A stretch of DNA of 55,958 nucleotides from Gammaproteobacteria bacterium (GTDB lineage Bacteria > Pseudomonadota > Gammaproteobacteria > Xanthomonadales > Marinicellaceae). Position 1 is the stretch's first letter. Every line of letters starts with the position of its first letter. Shown one piece after another: positions 33,477 through 43,390 of the stretch. Made by a program: the position numbers and the translations under genes. A model generated the notes under the pieces. That model was not told the DNA's origin and made no database searches. It saw nothing but the letters and a program-made list of their open reading frames with translations. Where the stretch lies: assembly GCA_024280395.1 (NCBI GenBank), contig JAJRQG010000133.1, forward strand, positions 1-55,958. Reading direction: 5' to 3'.

Positions 33477-33932
33477 TTATGCCTTGTTAGTTTTAGGAAT
33501 TATGACATATTTTGCAGTCATTGTGCTATAAATATTCGCTTCAGTATCCATCAACTCAATCAAACAAGTCATTCTCATGTGCCTTTTTGAATCAATTAAT
33601 ACCTTAATTTTTTTAAAGTCATGATTATTTTGGAAACTGGCGCTGATAAATAAATCACCGTATAGGGCTTTTTGCCAAATAGTTTCATTCTTATGAATAA
33701 CAATATCAGCTTGAATATCAGCTTCTTGACAGTTGAGTTTGATTAATGACCACGCTACGATAATCATCAATGCAGAACTGCTTCCACCAAAAACACTGCC
33801 TTTGTCATTGATGTTTTCTTCTAATGGTGCTTTCGCTTTCAAGCTTAATCCATCAAAATTGAGCAACTCTAGATTCATGTCTTTGGTTAATGGAATTTCT
33901 TTGTGCAAGAAGTCTTGTAGTTGTTTTAACAT
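33477..33932 (-). CDS. YiiD C-terminal-type thioesterase
   Basis: The 151-residue protein has a hot-dog fold. LSLKAKAPLEENINDKGSVFGGSSSALMIIVAWSLI (about 30-65) is the characteristic segment of the YiiD_C thioesterase family, followed by strands IQADIVIHKN and GDLFISASF. It is expected to hydrolyse acyl thioesters in the cytoplasm. It is the first gene of the set with the interrupted lipoprotein and folB; the grouping offers no functional clue. Confidence 0.83.
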   Translation of the reverse strand: MLKQLQDFLHKEIPLTKDMNLELLNFDGLSLKAKAPLEENINDKGSVFGGSSSALMIIVAWSLIKLNCQEADIQADIVIHKNETIWQKALYGDLFISASFQNNHDFKKIKVLIDSKRHMRMTCLIELMDTEANIYSTMTAKYVIIPKTNKA

Positions 33933-34031
33933 TAGATCTGGTACTTGAATGATGTAAGATAAGTATCTTATCAGAGGCTCCTTATTAAAACAGTAGATAA
34001 TATTTGTTGGACAGCATAAAATAACAAAATA

Positions 34032-35051
34032 ATGATTAACAAAAAACCATGGCTAACAGACTTTTGCGAAAGCAAGCATATGTTTGTATCAATTATTATG
34101 ATACAGATAGTGGTAATCATCTATGCCTTAAGTTTTTTGTCATTTGACAAAGTGTTTCTGCCCAAACTTTCAATACTAACATTGTGGTGTCAATTCATTG
34201 GTGTAAATATTTTCATTGCTTTGTGCAAATTACGCAAATGGTTTAATTATTTAGATGTTTATTTAGGTGTTCCCCTCCTTATTATTTTTGTTATAGTCAT
34301 CACCTCACTACTGGCGCAAATTATTGGGTATCTAGATGTACATTTGTCATTTAATTTACTGGGCGCCAAAACAATTATTGATTTTGTCAATCTAAAGCTA
34401 TCGTTGTCAGCAGTCATGATTACTCTGGCTCTAATCCGATATTTTTATATTCAGGATCGTTGGAACGAACAGATTAAAAAATTAGCTGATGCCAGATTAA
34501 ATGCCTTACAAGCACGAATCAGGCCCCACTTCTTATTTAACAGCTTAAATTCTATAGCTGCATTGATTAGTATCGATGCAGACAAAGCAGAAAATGCCAT
34601 TGCTGATTTTTCAAGTTTAATGCGCAGGACTTTCGCCCACCAAGACAAGCTAATCTCAATCGAAGAAGAGCTAAATTGGGTAAGACAGTACCTCAGAATA
34701 GAAAAATTAAGATTGGATGAACGATTAAGGTACAACCTCGATTGCCAGCAAGATTTATTGTCGATAAAAATACCTGTTCTGTGCTTACAACCTTTGGTAG
34801 AAAACGCCATATTACATGGTATTCAGCCCATGGTAAATGGAGGAACAATAGATATATCAATTTCTAGTAAAGACAAGCATTTGATCATGCAAGTAAATAA
34901 CCCATACATTGAGCACCATCAGGCGCACTCAAACGGTATGGCAATTGCCAATATCAAAGAACGTTTGGAACTCCAATACGGCCATAAAGCCTCTGTGAAA
35001 ATTATGGATGATGGCAAACACTATCAAATCACAATAAGCATACCCCTATGA
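34032..35051 (+). CDS. algZ: LytS/AlgZ-type sensor histidine kinase
   Basis: The 339-residue protein has four hydrophobic helices in the first 140 residues, then the His_kinase domain with His166 in RPHFLFNSLNSIAAL, and an ATPase part with LVENAILHG and a shortened G-box (GMAIANIKERL). It matches AlgZ/FimS, the unorthodox partner of AlgR. Its stop overlaps the algR start by four bases. The order algZ-algR-hemC-hemD is the one known from Pseudomonas, supporting the name. Confidence 0.85.
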   Translation: MINKKPWLTDFCESKHMFVSIIMIQIVVIIYALSFLSFDKVFLPKLSILTLWCQFIGVNIFIALCKLRKWFNYLDVYLGVPLLIIFVIVITSLLAQIIGYLDVHLSFNLLGAKTIIDFVNLKLSLSAVMITLALIRYFYIQDRWNEQIKKLADARLNALQARIRPHFLFNSLNSIAALISIDADKAENAIADFSSLMRRTFAHQDKLISIEEELNWVRQYLRIEKLRLDERLRYNLDCQQDLLSIKIPVLCLQPLVENAILHGIQPMVNGGTIDISISSKDKHLIMQVNNPYIEHHQAHSNGMAIANIKERLELQYGHKASVKIMDDGKHYQITISIPL

Positions 35052-35731
35052 AATATTTAATTGTAGATGACGAGCCTCTTGCCATAAAAAGATTGGTTAA
35101 AATGCTAGAAAATATCGGCATCACCAATATTCTTACTGCAAACAATGGTCAAGAAGCCATCAAAATCATTGAGATACACCATCCACACGTGGTTTTCTTA
35201 GACATCGAAATGCCACTACTAACAGGCATTCAGGCAGCGCCAAAAATAAATGAAATATCGCCAGAAACTAAGATTATCTTTTGCACTGCCTATGATAATT
35301 TTGCCATCAATGCTTTTGATTTATCTGTCTCTGACTATTTACTAAAACCCGTTAGTAAAGAACGTTTATCTCAAGCCATTGACAAAGTCTCAGACCAAAG
35401 CAAAACCCCCAACTTCACATTTAAACATGGCAATGATTTAATCACCCTGCCAATAGATGAGGTTTATTGCTTCAACTCTGAAGACAAATACACCACCATG
35501 TATTGTCAACTAGGCGAAATCATCATTGATGACTCTCTGATCTCTTTAGAAACGAAATTTCACAATCAACTATTGAGAATTAACAGAAATGCCCTCATAA
35601 ACACCTCTGAACTGTATGGCATACACCGAGTAAAATCTCAGGCATTTGCCAAATTGAAAAGTACCGATTACCAACCTCAAATCAGCCGCAGAAATCTGGC
35701 CAAAATTAAAGAATTATTAAAGAAATATTAA
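35048..35731 (+). CDS. algR: LytTR-type response regulator (AlgR-like)
   Basis: The 227-residue protein has a receiver (acidic pocket VDDEP, phospho-acceptor Asp52 in FLDIEMP, Lys99-region LLKP) and a C-terminal LytTR DNA-binding domain (about 125-225; VYCFNSEDKYTTMY, LLRINRNALINTSEL). In Pseudomonas AlgR controls alginate, twitching and quorum functions; targets here are unknown. It is followed by hemC after 1 bp. Confidence 0.88.
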   Translation: MKYLIVDDEPLAIKRLVKMLENIGITNILTANNGQEAIKIIEIHHPHVVFLDIEMPLLTGIQAAPKINEISPETKIIFCTAYDNFAINAFDLSVSDYLLKPVSKERLSQAIDKVSDQSKTPNFTFKHGNDLITLPIDEVYCFNSEDKYTTMYCQLGEIIIDDSLISLETKFHNQLLRINRNALINTSELYGIHRVKSQAFAKLKSTDYQPQISRRNLAKIKELLKKY

Positions 35732-35732
35732 A

Positions 35733-36665
35733 ATGACACCTATAAAAACCATCACCATAGCCACCAGAAACTCTCCTCTTGCTCTTTGGCAGGCAGAATA
35801 CACCGCTGATTTAATCGAAAAAACCTTCCCTGATATCAAAACGGTATTGTTGCCCATGACTACTCGAGGAGATCAAATACTCAATGTCACTTTGGATAAG
35901 ATTGGCGGCAAAGGTCTTTTTTTAAAAGAGCTAGAACAAGCCATGTTGGCAGGTAAAGCCGACATTGCAGTACACTCTATGAAAGATGTACCAGCAGACA
36001 TGCCCAAACATTTCACCATTTGTAGTATTTTTAAACGCCACGATGCCAGCGATGCCTTCGTGTCTAATAAATACGACAACTTAGACCACCTACCACAAAA
36101 TTCCGTGGTGGGAACCTCAAGCTTAAGAAGACAATCACAACTGTTGGCATTGCGGCCAGACCTTAAAGTATTGCCCTTACGTGGCAATGTGCAAACACGA
36201 TTAAAAAAACTCGACAATGGTGGATATGATGCGATTATTCTTGCCACAGCGGGTTTAGAAAGAATGAAATTGGATAACCGGATTAAAAGCAAATTGACAC
36301 CAAACGCCTGGTTGCCAGCGGTTGGCCAGGGAGCTGTTGGTGTTGAATGTCTATCAAGCAATCAACAAATTATTGAGTTAATGCAACAGCTCAATGATGA
36401 GACTTCGGCCAAATGTGTCACCGCAGAACGTGCCATGAACAAAGTACTCAATGGCAGTTGCTCTGTTGCCATTGGGGCCTATGCAGAACTGATTGACGGA
36501 ATAATTTCCATGCAGGCATGCGTCAACGCACCCGATGGCTCAACATTTATCCGCAAACAGGCACAGGCAAAAAATCCTGTTGAACTGGGTTCAACAATTG
36601 CACATTTATTATTGGATGATGGTGCACAAGCTATTCTCGACATGGCTGATGAGGCTAATGATTAA
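35733..36665 (+). CDS. hemC: Hydroxymethylbilane synthase (porphobilinogen deaminase)
   Basis: The 310-residue protein has full-length family motifs: ATRNSPLALWQAEY, GDQILNVTLDKIGGKGLFLKELE, DIAVHSMKDVPAD, VGTSSLRRQSQL, LRGNVQTRLKKLD and NGSCSVAIGAYAEL, whose Cys binds the dipyrromethane cofactor. It polymerises four porphobilinogens in heme synthesis. Coupled to algR and overlapping hemD. Confidence 0.97.
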   Translation: MTPIKTITIATRNSPLALWQAEYTADLIEKTFPDIKTVLLPMTTRGDQILNVTLDKIGGKGLFLKELEQAMLAGKADIAVHSMKDVPADMPKHFTICSIFKRHDASDAFVSNKYDNLDHLPQNSVVGTSSLRRQSQLLALRPDLKVLPLRGNVQTRLKKLDNGGYDAIILATAGLERMKLDNRIKSKLTPNAWLPAVGQGAVGVECLSSNQQIIELMQQLNDETSAKCVTAERAMNKVLNGSCSVAIGAYAELIDGIISMQACVNAPDGSTFIRKQAQAKNPVELGSTIAHLLLDDGAQAILDMADEAND

Positions 36666-37401
36666 ACCAACAGTCCTTAATACTCGCCCAAAAGCCTTAC
36701 TCAAGGTTACCCATGAGGCTTTTGTCAAACAAGGTTTCAGAGTCATAGACTTTCCCTGTATTGAGATTGTGGCAGGCATAAACAGCAATACAATCAACTG
36801 TCAACTGGCAGCAATTCAAGCCCAAGATGTACTGGTTTTTACCAGTCAACATGCGGTTACACATGCCTTTAACAGCTTTAATAAGTTCAACATCGCAAAC
36901 AACACCGTTGTAATTGCAGTAGGAACCAAAACTGCTCAGGTTTTGGAACAAAATTTTGCAGGCGATATATGGACACCCCAACAACAAAATTCAGAAGGGG
37001 TGATTGATTTATTACAAGGCTTGGTCAACTGCCCCTCCATCAAACTAATCAGCGCTAAAAATGGCAGAAGTGCAATCCGTGATTTTGCCAACAAGCAAGG
37101 CATCACTTTTGAACAAATAAACGTTTATCAACGCCAATTGCCCAGTATTAATAATAAGACCGTTAAATTAATTCAACAAGCCCTGCCCTTGTACATCCTT
37201 GCCACCAGTGTTACGACTTTATCCAACTTACAAATTCTACTAAAAACTATACTCACCGATCTTACCACTCAAACCGTAATTTGTGCATCAACAAGAATAG
37301 CCAAAGACGCGCAACATTTGGGCTTTAATCAAACCATTAACCTAGATACAGCTGACCCAGAGTTAATGGCCCAACAACTTACAGCTTCCAAGCATAACTA
37401 A
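36658..37401 (+). CDS. hemD: Uroporphyrinogen-III synthase
   Basis: The 247-residue protein starts at ATG 36658, overlapping the hemC end by 8 bp; a longer frame from 36535 lies wholly inside hemC and is rejected. Weakly conserved HemD pattern: VLNTRPKA near the start, DVLVFTSQHAVTHAF, VIAVGTKTAQVL, QNSEGVIDLL, LISAKNGRSAIRDF and a C-terminal CASTRIAKDAQHLGF. It cyclises hydroxymethylbilane with ring-D inversion. It overlaps the convergent DUF5916 gene by 23 bp. Confidence 0.9.
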   Translation: MIKPTVLNTRPKALLKVTHEAFVKQGFRVIDFPCIEIVAGINSNTINCQLAAIQAQDVLVFTSQHAVTHAFNSFNKFNIANNTVVIAVGTKTAQVLEQNFAGDIWTPQQQNSEGVIDLLQGLVNCPSIKLISAKNGRSAIRDFANKQGITFEQINVYQRQLPSINNKTVKLIQQALPLYILATSVTTLSNLQILLKTILTDLTTQTVICASTRIAKDAQHLGFNQTINLDTADPELMAQQLTASKHN

Positions 37402-39565
37402 ATTTAGCAAAAAAAGTACGATTGGTTGTAGTTAAATCAATGTTTTGATCCTCACGACCACCATCAGAATACCCAAAAAACAACAAAGTCTTGGGATTAA
37501 CTTTATAGGAATAAATCAACTGATTGCTTAGCCTTCTGCTGTGTGAGTCAATATCGAAATCATACAAGCTGGTGTCCCGATTAATATTGGTATTAATGAC
37601 CGACAACCTCAAGCGTTGACGAATATCAAATTGATAAGAAAAGCGCAAGTCCGTTTGATTCGCGACAAACACATTGCCTCCATCGCGGTTTAATTTTCTG
37701 AATGAATGATTTAAATTCATGCTTAAATGTTGGCCCAAATTTAAGCCTGCAAAAACATAAGCCCCCGTTCTATTGGCAATCTTTGAATTGGAAAAATCGA
37801 TGCTATCGCCCACTGCAAACCCTGTACCCAATTCCCAGCCAGCTTTGGGTTGAAAACTGACATCAAACCCCAAACGAGTTTCATCAAATAATATATCATC
37901 CCAAAGCCGTTGCCTTTTTTGAGCGTTGATACCCATAAACGACTGTTTCATGGCATTGATATTTAAGTTTATTCGGAGCACTTTCTCAAGTAACCGCCCT
38001 GCCTGGTCATGAGATGTGTTCCAGCCAGAGGACGCACTTATGCGAGTCCACCATTTGTTTTGATCATCTGTACGCCAAGTTCTTTGCCCACTCACCACAG
38101 ATTTTTCAAACCCAACTTGACGTATAAAACCCAAATCAGCGCGAAAATCATCATCATAGCTAATATGTCTTACCTGATAAAACCACTTCTCATCGTTGTG
38201 TCGATAGACAATTTTATAAGCATTGCCACTTGTGTTCTTATCTAAACTATAATCATCTATCAAAGTTTCTGGATTTAGTGTGGATGAATGTGTGTATTGA
38301 AGACTCAACGTGTCTTCATTGCTTATTCGATAAGAGGTATCTAGAGATACAACAGCATTGTTATCACCTTGAGAGCTTCTGCGTGTAACCAGCCCTCCAA
38401 AGGTTGATGAATTGCCAAAATCACGGCGATACCTTGCGGCCAAATTTTCACTTTCCTGTTCTAAGCTTGCTAAACCCGAACCAAACACCCCTGGAATTAA
38501 AATATTGGTGATGGTATCGTCAGTATAGAAAAAACCATAGGCGTTTTTATCACTCTTACCGACAAAACGAATACCATAATCAGGGTTTGCAATATTTCGA
38601 GTATGAATTAGATTCATGTTGCTTCTAAAGTAATCAGAATTTTCTAAAAAAAATGGTCGCCGCTCAGGGAAGAATAATGCAAATGTTTGGTTAACATCCA
38701 ATTGAGCTGAATCTGATTCAACCTGAGAAAAATCAGGATTGATGGTCGCATTGAGTGTCAAATTTGAATTAATCCCCCAATTAATATCTAGGCTTGGTTC
38801 AACCATATGCTCAACATCTGAAAAGCCACCAGTCAAATCTTCTCTACCTTGACGGCTAATGGTAGTAATGCTTGGAGTTATCTCCAAGTCCTTACCACGT
38901 TGTGCATTTGCAAACCCTGTGAATTTATTTATTTGGCAAAGAAAACAAGTGTTATTTCTATCTAAGGTAGTATCTCTTATCTGCATGCTAACATTGCGCG
39001 GATAGGAACGGGAAAAACTGATTCCCCAAGTTTTTTCCCCTTCAGTTTTAGGCATTTGCAGTTCATTGTAAGGGATTTCTATTTCTACAATATAACCGTC
39101 ATCGTTAATTTTTCCCGCTGAATCCCAGATAGCGTCCCAAGAATCATCGATTCGGTTGCCTGAACGTATTAAATCTATCTGTGCACCCAAAGGATTAACA
39201 TAAAATTCCAAAGCCCGCAGCTCATCGTTATAAGTATCCAGAATGACGCCAACGTAATCATCTTGATACGATGCATCTCTGTCTCTCAAAAAGGCCCGAA
39301 TTCGTTCCGGGTCAGGATCACTGGCTTTGAATGCAAAAACTATAGATTGCCCGCTATCAACCACATAAGCAATGGTGTCTATCACAGCTGGCAAGTTAGT
39401 CCCTGGATCAATTTCGTATTTTAGGTTGATTTGTAAGGCATCTACCCAAATGCCATCATCCAACACCCCATCAATGACTACAGGTTTTTTAACCAGCGGA
39501 ACGTGGAAGTTTTCAGCTTGTATCGTTCCAGCAATCAATAACAATAGCAATAATAATTTCTTCAT
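37379..39565 (-). CDS. DUF5916-type outer-membrane protein with CBM9-like domain
   Basis: The 728-residue protein is read from ATG 39565, where a signal peptide begins (MKKLLLLLLLIAGTIQAE); the frame extends upstream to 39592 but without a signal. An N-terminal carbohydrate-binding-family-9-like sandwich spans about 20-210 (PVVIDGVLDDGIWVDA, DDYVGVILDTYNDE). The remainder is a predicted beta-barrel rich in alternating aromatic strands, with FFPERRPFFLEN typical of DUF5916, and ends in FAKFSYAWKL. Family members are outer-membrane proteins of unknown role, sometimes linked with metal or polymer use. No operon partner is evident. Confidence 0.82.
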   Translation of the reverse strand: MKKLLLLLLLIAGTIQAENFHVPLVKKPVVIDGVLDDGIWVDALQINLKYEIDPGTNLPAVIDTIAYVVDSGQSIVFAFKASDPDPERIRAFLRDRDASYQDDYVGVILDTYNDELRALEFYVNPLGAQIDLIRSGNRIDDSWDAIWDSAGKINDDGYIVEIEIPYNELQMPKTEGEKTWGISFSRSYPRNVSMQIRDTTLDRNNTCFLCQINKFTGFANAQRGKDLEITPSITTISRQGREDLTGGFSDVEHMVEPSLDINWGINSNLTLNATINPDFSQVESDSAQLDVNQTFALFFPERRPFFLENSDYFRSNMNLIHTRNIANPDYGIRFVGKSDKNAYGFFYTDDTITNILIPGVFGSGLASLEQESENLAARYRRDFGNSSTFGGLVTRRSSQGDNNAVVSLDTSYRISNEDTLSLQYTHSSTLNPETLIDDYSLDKNTSGNAYKIVYRHNDEKWFYQVRHISYDDDFRADLGFIRQVGFEKSVVSGQRTWRTDDQNKWWTRISASSGWNTSHDQAGRLLEKVLRINLNINAMKQSFMGINAQKRQRLWDDILFDETRLGFDVSFQPKAGWELGTGFAVGDSIDFSNSKIANRTGAYVFAGLNLGQHLSMNLNHSFRKLNRDGGNVFVANQTDLRFSYQFDIRQRLRLSVINTNINRDTSLYDFDIDSHSRRLSNQLIYSYKVNPKTLLFFGYSDGGREDQNIDLTTTNRTFFAKFSYAWKL

Positions 39566-39619
39566 CGCGGTATTATCTCTTTTCAAAAACAACGATACAA
39601 TAAGCCAAAAGTAACTATC

Positions 39620-40087
39620 TTAATTGGTTTTTTCTAAATCCAAACGATAAGCAGCGTGACAAGCCACGCAGTTTTGCATTAATTGACCCAGCAATTTTAG
39701 GCTTTGTTCTTTGTCTTCCATGTCCTGTGCGTCCATTGCCAACTCATCAAATTTCACATGGGTATCAAATCCCAATTTTTTGAATGCCATGGGCAACTTT
39801 CCTACTAGAGATACAGGCACTTCGGCTTGCGCTGCCTTTCCTACTTTCTTTGCTGCAATAATAATTTTATCGATTTCACCATTTGATACCGCTTGCACTA
39901 TTTGTTGAGCTGCCGATAGAAACCCTCTCATTTCTTCTAATATAAGGTCTTTTTCTGTCCCTGTTAATACGATGGCTGTTCGTCCATCATCAGCTGTCAC
40001 TACATTGCCTTGATAAATAAACTTGTACGCACCAAAAATAATAACAAATAATAGGAAAAATATGATACTTAGACTGAGTTTATTCAT
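39620..40087 (-). CDS. Membrane-anchored c'-type cytochrome
   Basis: The 155-residue protein has an N-terminal hydrophobic anchor or signal (LSIIFFLLFVIIFGAYKF). Four helices are predicted, with a single CVACH heme site close to the C-terminus (NCVACHAAYRLD), the hallmark of the cytochrome c' / class II family. It probably faces the periplasm as an electron carrier or NO-binding protein. It lies 34 bp after the interrupted kinase gene on the same strand and may be cotranscribed with it. Confidence 0.8.
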   Translation of the reverse strand: MNKLSLSIIFFLLFVIIFGAYKFIYQGNVVTADDGRTAIVLTGTEKDLILEEMRGFLSAAQQIVQAVSNGEIDKIIIAAKKVGKAAQAEVPVSLVGKLPMAFKKLGFDTHVKFDELAMDAQDMEDKEQSLKLLGQLMQNCVACHAAYRLDLEKTN

Positions 40088-40121
40088 GATAATTTACTTT
40101 GATAAAGTTTTAAAGGAGGTA

Positions 40122-42536
40122 TCATAAATCTCGAACCAATCGAAATCCAACATAAGAATAACCTGTTGCAGGTTTTAGCTTTTCTGACTTGTCCAATAAG
40201 TTAGATTGTTTTCCACTGTACCATGAACTGCCCATAGCTGTGGGTTTATTACAGGGCTTGAATTCACAATTAATCCATTCGCTGACATTGCCCTGAATAT
40301 CATATAAACCTAAGTTATTTTGCTCAAATGATTCAACTGGTGCAGTATTTTTAAAATTGTCATTACAGCTGTATTTGGCTTCCTTGTTGCGCAATTTAAT
40401 TGCTTCTTGTCCTGTGACGTTAGCGGTTTTACACGCTTGAAAAGTATTGACATCAACAGCTGCTAACAATAACCACTCTTGTTTATTGGGAAGGCGATAA
40501 CTGCTGTCCGTTTTCTCACTTAACCATTTTGAATAGGCTGTTGCATCTTCATAAGACACGCACACCACAGGATGCTTTGGCGATTGTGTAAAATAGGGTT
40601 TGTCCCACGTCTTGGTATTAAAGAAGCTGTTGACCATTCCACCTTTGTGTCTACATTTTGCAGGTGCTCTATTCGTATCTGATGCAAACTGTGTATAGAG
40701 TTCAACGGTGACTTCATGAATACCTGCAGCCAAGTCGCTACTGATCAAGATTACTTCAACACCCATTTCATCCAATAATTTATCTCCTTTTTTAGGAGCT
40801 GTTTTTGCCGATGCCTGAAGTTTTAGTTTATCAACAAACTCATTATTTGGGGCTAGCACTTTAACCACTCTTGAAAGTGTCAACACCTGTTCTGCAGTTA
40901 TACTGTCCTGCGATAAATCGGTATTCTTTATATTTTGTACTAATGTTTTAACTTGCTTTTTGGCTTGCGGGTTTAAATTGGTTTTTTGATTAAAAATATT
41001 CAATGATCTAGCGTGTTTCAGAGCTGTATTAAAGTCTGCTTTCAGAATTGCTGAATCGATTAAATTAAAATATTTTTTTCCTATAATTTCAATGCCCTCA
41101 AGAGCCTTTGAATTATCTGGCTGAGAAGATAGAACCATTAATAGTTGGTCTGTAGCATTGTTTTTAGCAGGCTTAGAAAGTTGATAATCTTTGATGTTTT
41201 GATAGGCAAGAATCAATAACGCTTCGGTGTCAATTGTAGGCTCAGTCTCACTACTTTCTGATTCTATTTGGTTCTTAACTTCTTGAGTCTGAGAAGAATA
41301 ACCCGTTACTTCTATTTGCTGTTCTGGTTCAACCAGTGGTGGACTTTCCTCAACTGTGCTTTCAAAACTATCAACAGCAATATTGTCTAAATCTTTATTA
41401 CTACTTTGTTCAACGCCTACCACATCCTGTTGCCTATCTTCTTCAGATATTGGGGGTTCTTCTAGTTCTTCTTCGTTAATTGGGGCTGTTTTATTAATTT
41501 CCCCTGCTTGGATGGGTTGTTTCACCTGATTTGTTTCACTGGCTTGAACTACCCTCACTGTATTGATATTTACCGGTGGCTTCTCTTTGTTAAAAAGGTA
41601 TACAGCAATCAGGAGCAAACTCAATAAACTGGGGGCAAACCATTTTAAATGTTTCCCGATATCGTGCGCTAAAGCGCTTTGTATAGAACTATTGGTTCTC
41701 TGTAATGTATTAACTGGGATTTTTTCCAATGCAATCTTTAACTCAGTCATTGTTTGGAATCTTTGCTCAGGTGATTTAGCTAAACATTTGTCGATAAGGG
41801 GCTGCCAATGCCGCATTTTAGATGACAATCTTGGCGGCTCTATGCTTACATGACTGACCAATATTGAAATGCTCTCCTCCGAATCAAAAGGTACCCTACC
41901 CGTTAATCTTTCATAAATGACTATGCCCAGACTGTAAATATCTGTGTGTACATCCACTTTCAAAGACCGAGCCTGTTCTGGGCTCATATACTGGGCTGAA
42001 CCTACAATTTGGTGCTCTTTGGTCATTCGACTTCCATCTTTAGAAATGGCTATGCCAAAATCCGCAATTCGAACATTACCAAATTTATCGAACAACAAGT
42101 TTTCGGGTTTTATATCTCGATGCACTATACCTCTATCATGGGCATAGGCCAAGCCATCACAAACCGATTGTAACAACTGAATAAATTCTTGTTCGTCTTA
42201 TAAGATATAATTGGAAAAATCGCCGTGGTTGAGATAAGGCATGGTGAAATATATCTCACCTTTGGAAGTTTGGCCAATATTGTAGATATTGATAATATTG
42301 GGATGATCCAAATGAGCAATAGTTTTGGCTTCGTGTTTAAACCTTTGCACATCCAGTTCGTTCTTCGCCACATCTAATTTCATGACTTTAACGGCTACTT
42401 CACGCTTTAATGAAATTTGTTCAGCCAGGTAAACCACAGACATACCACCTTCGCCAATCTTGCTTATTATTTTCAAGCCTGGTATTTTAAGGTCGATTAA
42501 TTTAACTGTTCTGAGTGTTTTAAAGTCCAAAACCAT
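40122..42536 (-). pseudogene. Ser/Thr protein kinase with C-terminal formylglycine-generating-enzyme-like domain, interrupted by TAA
   Basis: One frame runs from ATG 42536 to 40122 (804 codons) except for TAA at 42200-42198 (codon 113). Before it lies the kinase N-lobe: glycine loop IGEGGMSVVYLAE and lysine VAVKVMK. After it comes the C-lobe: HRDIKPEN (Asp141), ADFGIAIS (Asp159) and APE-equivalent SPEQARS. Further on are one membrane helix (about 295-312), an acidic linker, and an FGE/sulfatase-modifying-like domain at the C-terminus (HEVTVELYTQF, HPVVCVSYEDATAYSKWLS, YRLPNKQEWL, YDIQGNVSEW, GFRLVRD). A TTG inside the second part could start a separate product lacking the ATP lysine. The kinase is either a recent pseudogene or needs readthrough. 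Confidence 0.8.
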
Positions 42537-42754
42537 TTCCCAAATGTGACCTTTTATTCTAATCTATAGAGTTGATAATTCCTATTTTTTACATAAACTT
42601 AACGAATAGATAAGTTTATTTTGTTTAAAATCTTCACAATTGTTCAACAAATGACAGGATTTATCAGTTTTAGCTATCACCGTTTAATCTAAATTAGTTC
42701 ATTATCATTGCTTCACATGCTAAAATTTACACTATTTTCAATAACAATCAAATC

Positions 42755-43390
42755 ATGGATATTTCCGATTTAAGAAATGAATACACCCAAACTGGATTAA
42801 ACCGAGATGATCTTGCTCTAGAACCTTTTTCTCAATTTGATCAATGGTTCAAACAAGCTCAACATGCGCAAATCCATGAAGTCAATGCCATGAGCATTTC
42901 TACTGTTTCTTCTCATGGCATCCCATCTTCAAGAACGGTATTGTTGAAAATTTACGATGAAGAAGGCTTTGTTTTTTTCACCAATTACAATTCAAAAAAA
43001 GCCCAGGACATTCAGGAAAATCCCAATGTTGCTTTGCTGTTTCCATGGTTAACGCTCGAAAGGCAAGTCAGAATAACAGGTGTTGCACAAAAAATAAGCA
43101 AGAAAGAATCTTTTGCTTATTTTACATCCCGCCCCAAGGGTTCTCAATTGGGTGCGTGGATTTCACCACAATCCCAAATCATTGAATCCAGAGATTTCTT
43201 TAAGTCCAAATTGGCAGAGATGAAAGCTAAATTTTCGAGTGGTAAAATACCTTTACCCAATGCCTGGGGTGGATATCGAATTGTTCCGACACAATTTGAA
43301 TTTTGGCAAGGTCGCACAAGTCGATTACATGACCGGTTTCTCTACCAAAAACATGAACAAGATTGGCAAATCAAAAGATTGGCACCATGA
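42755..43390 (+). CDS. pdxH: Pyridoxamine 5'-phosphate oxidase
   Basis: The 211-residue protein is full length for PdxH: SRTVLLKIYDEEGFVFFTNY, SKKAQDIQENPNVALLFPW, RQVRITG, FTSRPKGSQLGAWISPQS, EFWQGRTSRLHDRFLY and the C-terminal KRLAP. It oxidises PNP/PMP to pyridoxal phosphate with FMN. Its stop overlaps the next start (ATGA). Confidence 0.97.
   Translation: MDISDLRNEYTQTGLNRDDLALEPFSQFDQWFKQAQHAQIHEVNAMSISTVSSHGIPSSRTVLLKIYDEEGFVFFTNYNSKKAQDIQENPNVALLFPWLTLERQVRITGVAQKISKKESFAYFTSRPKGSQLGAWISPQSQIIESRDFFKSKLAEMKAKFSSGKIPLPNAWGGYRIVPTQFEFWQGRTSRLHDRFLYQKHEQDWQIKRLAP

Noticed and set aside
36535..36657. Extended hemD reading frame
   Set aside because: It is out of frame within hemC; ATG 36658 gives normal HemD length and N-terminus.
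40122..42176. Independent 684-residue protein starting with TTG at 42176
   Set aside because: It starts in the middle of a kinase domain and is in frame with the upstream N-lobe; better read as the second part of one interrupted gene.
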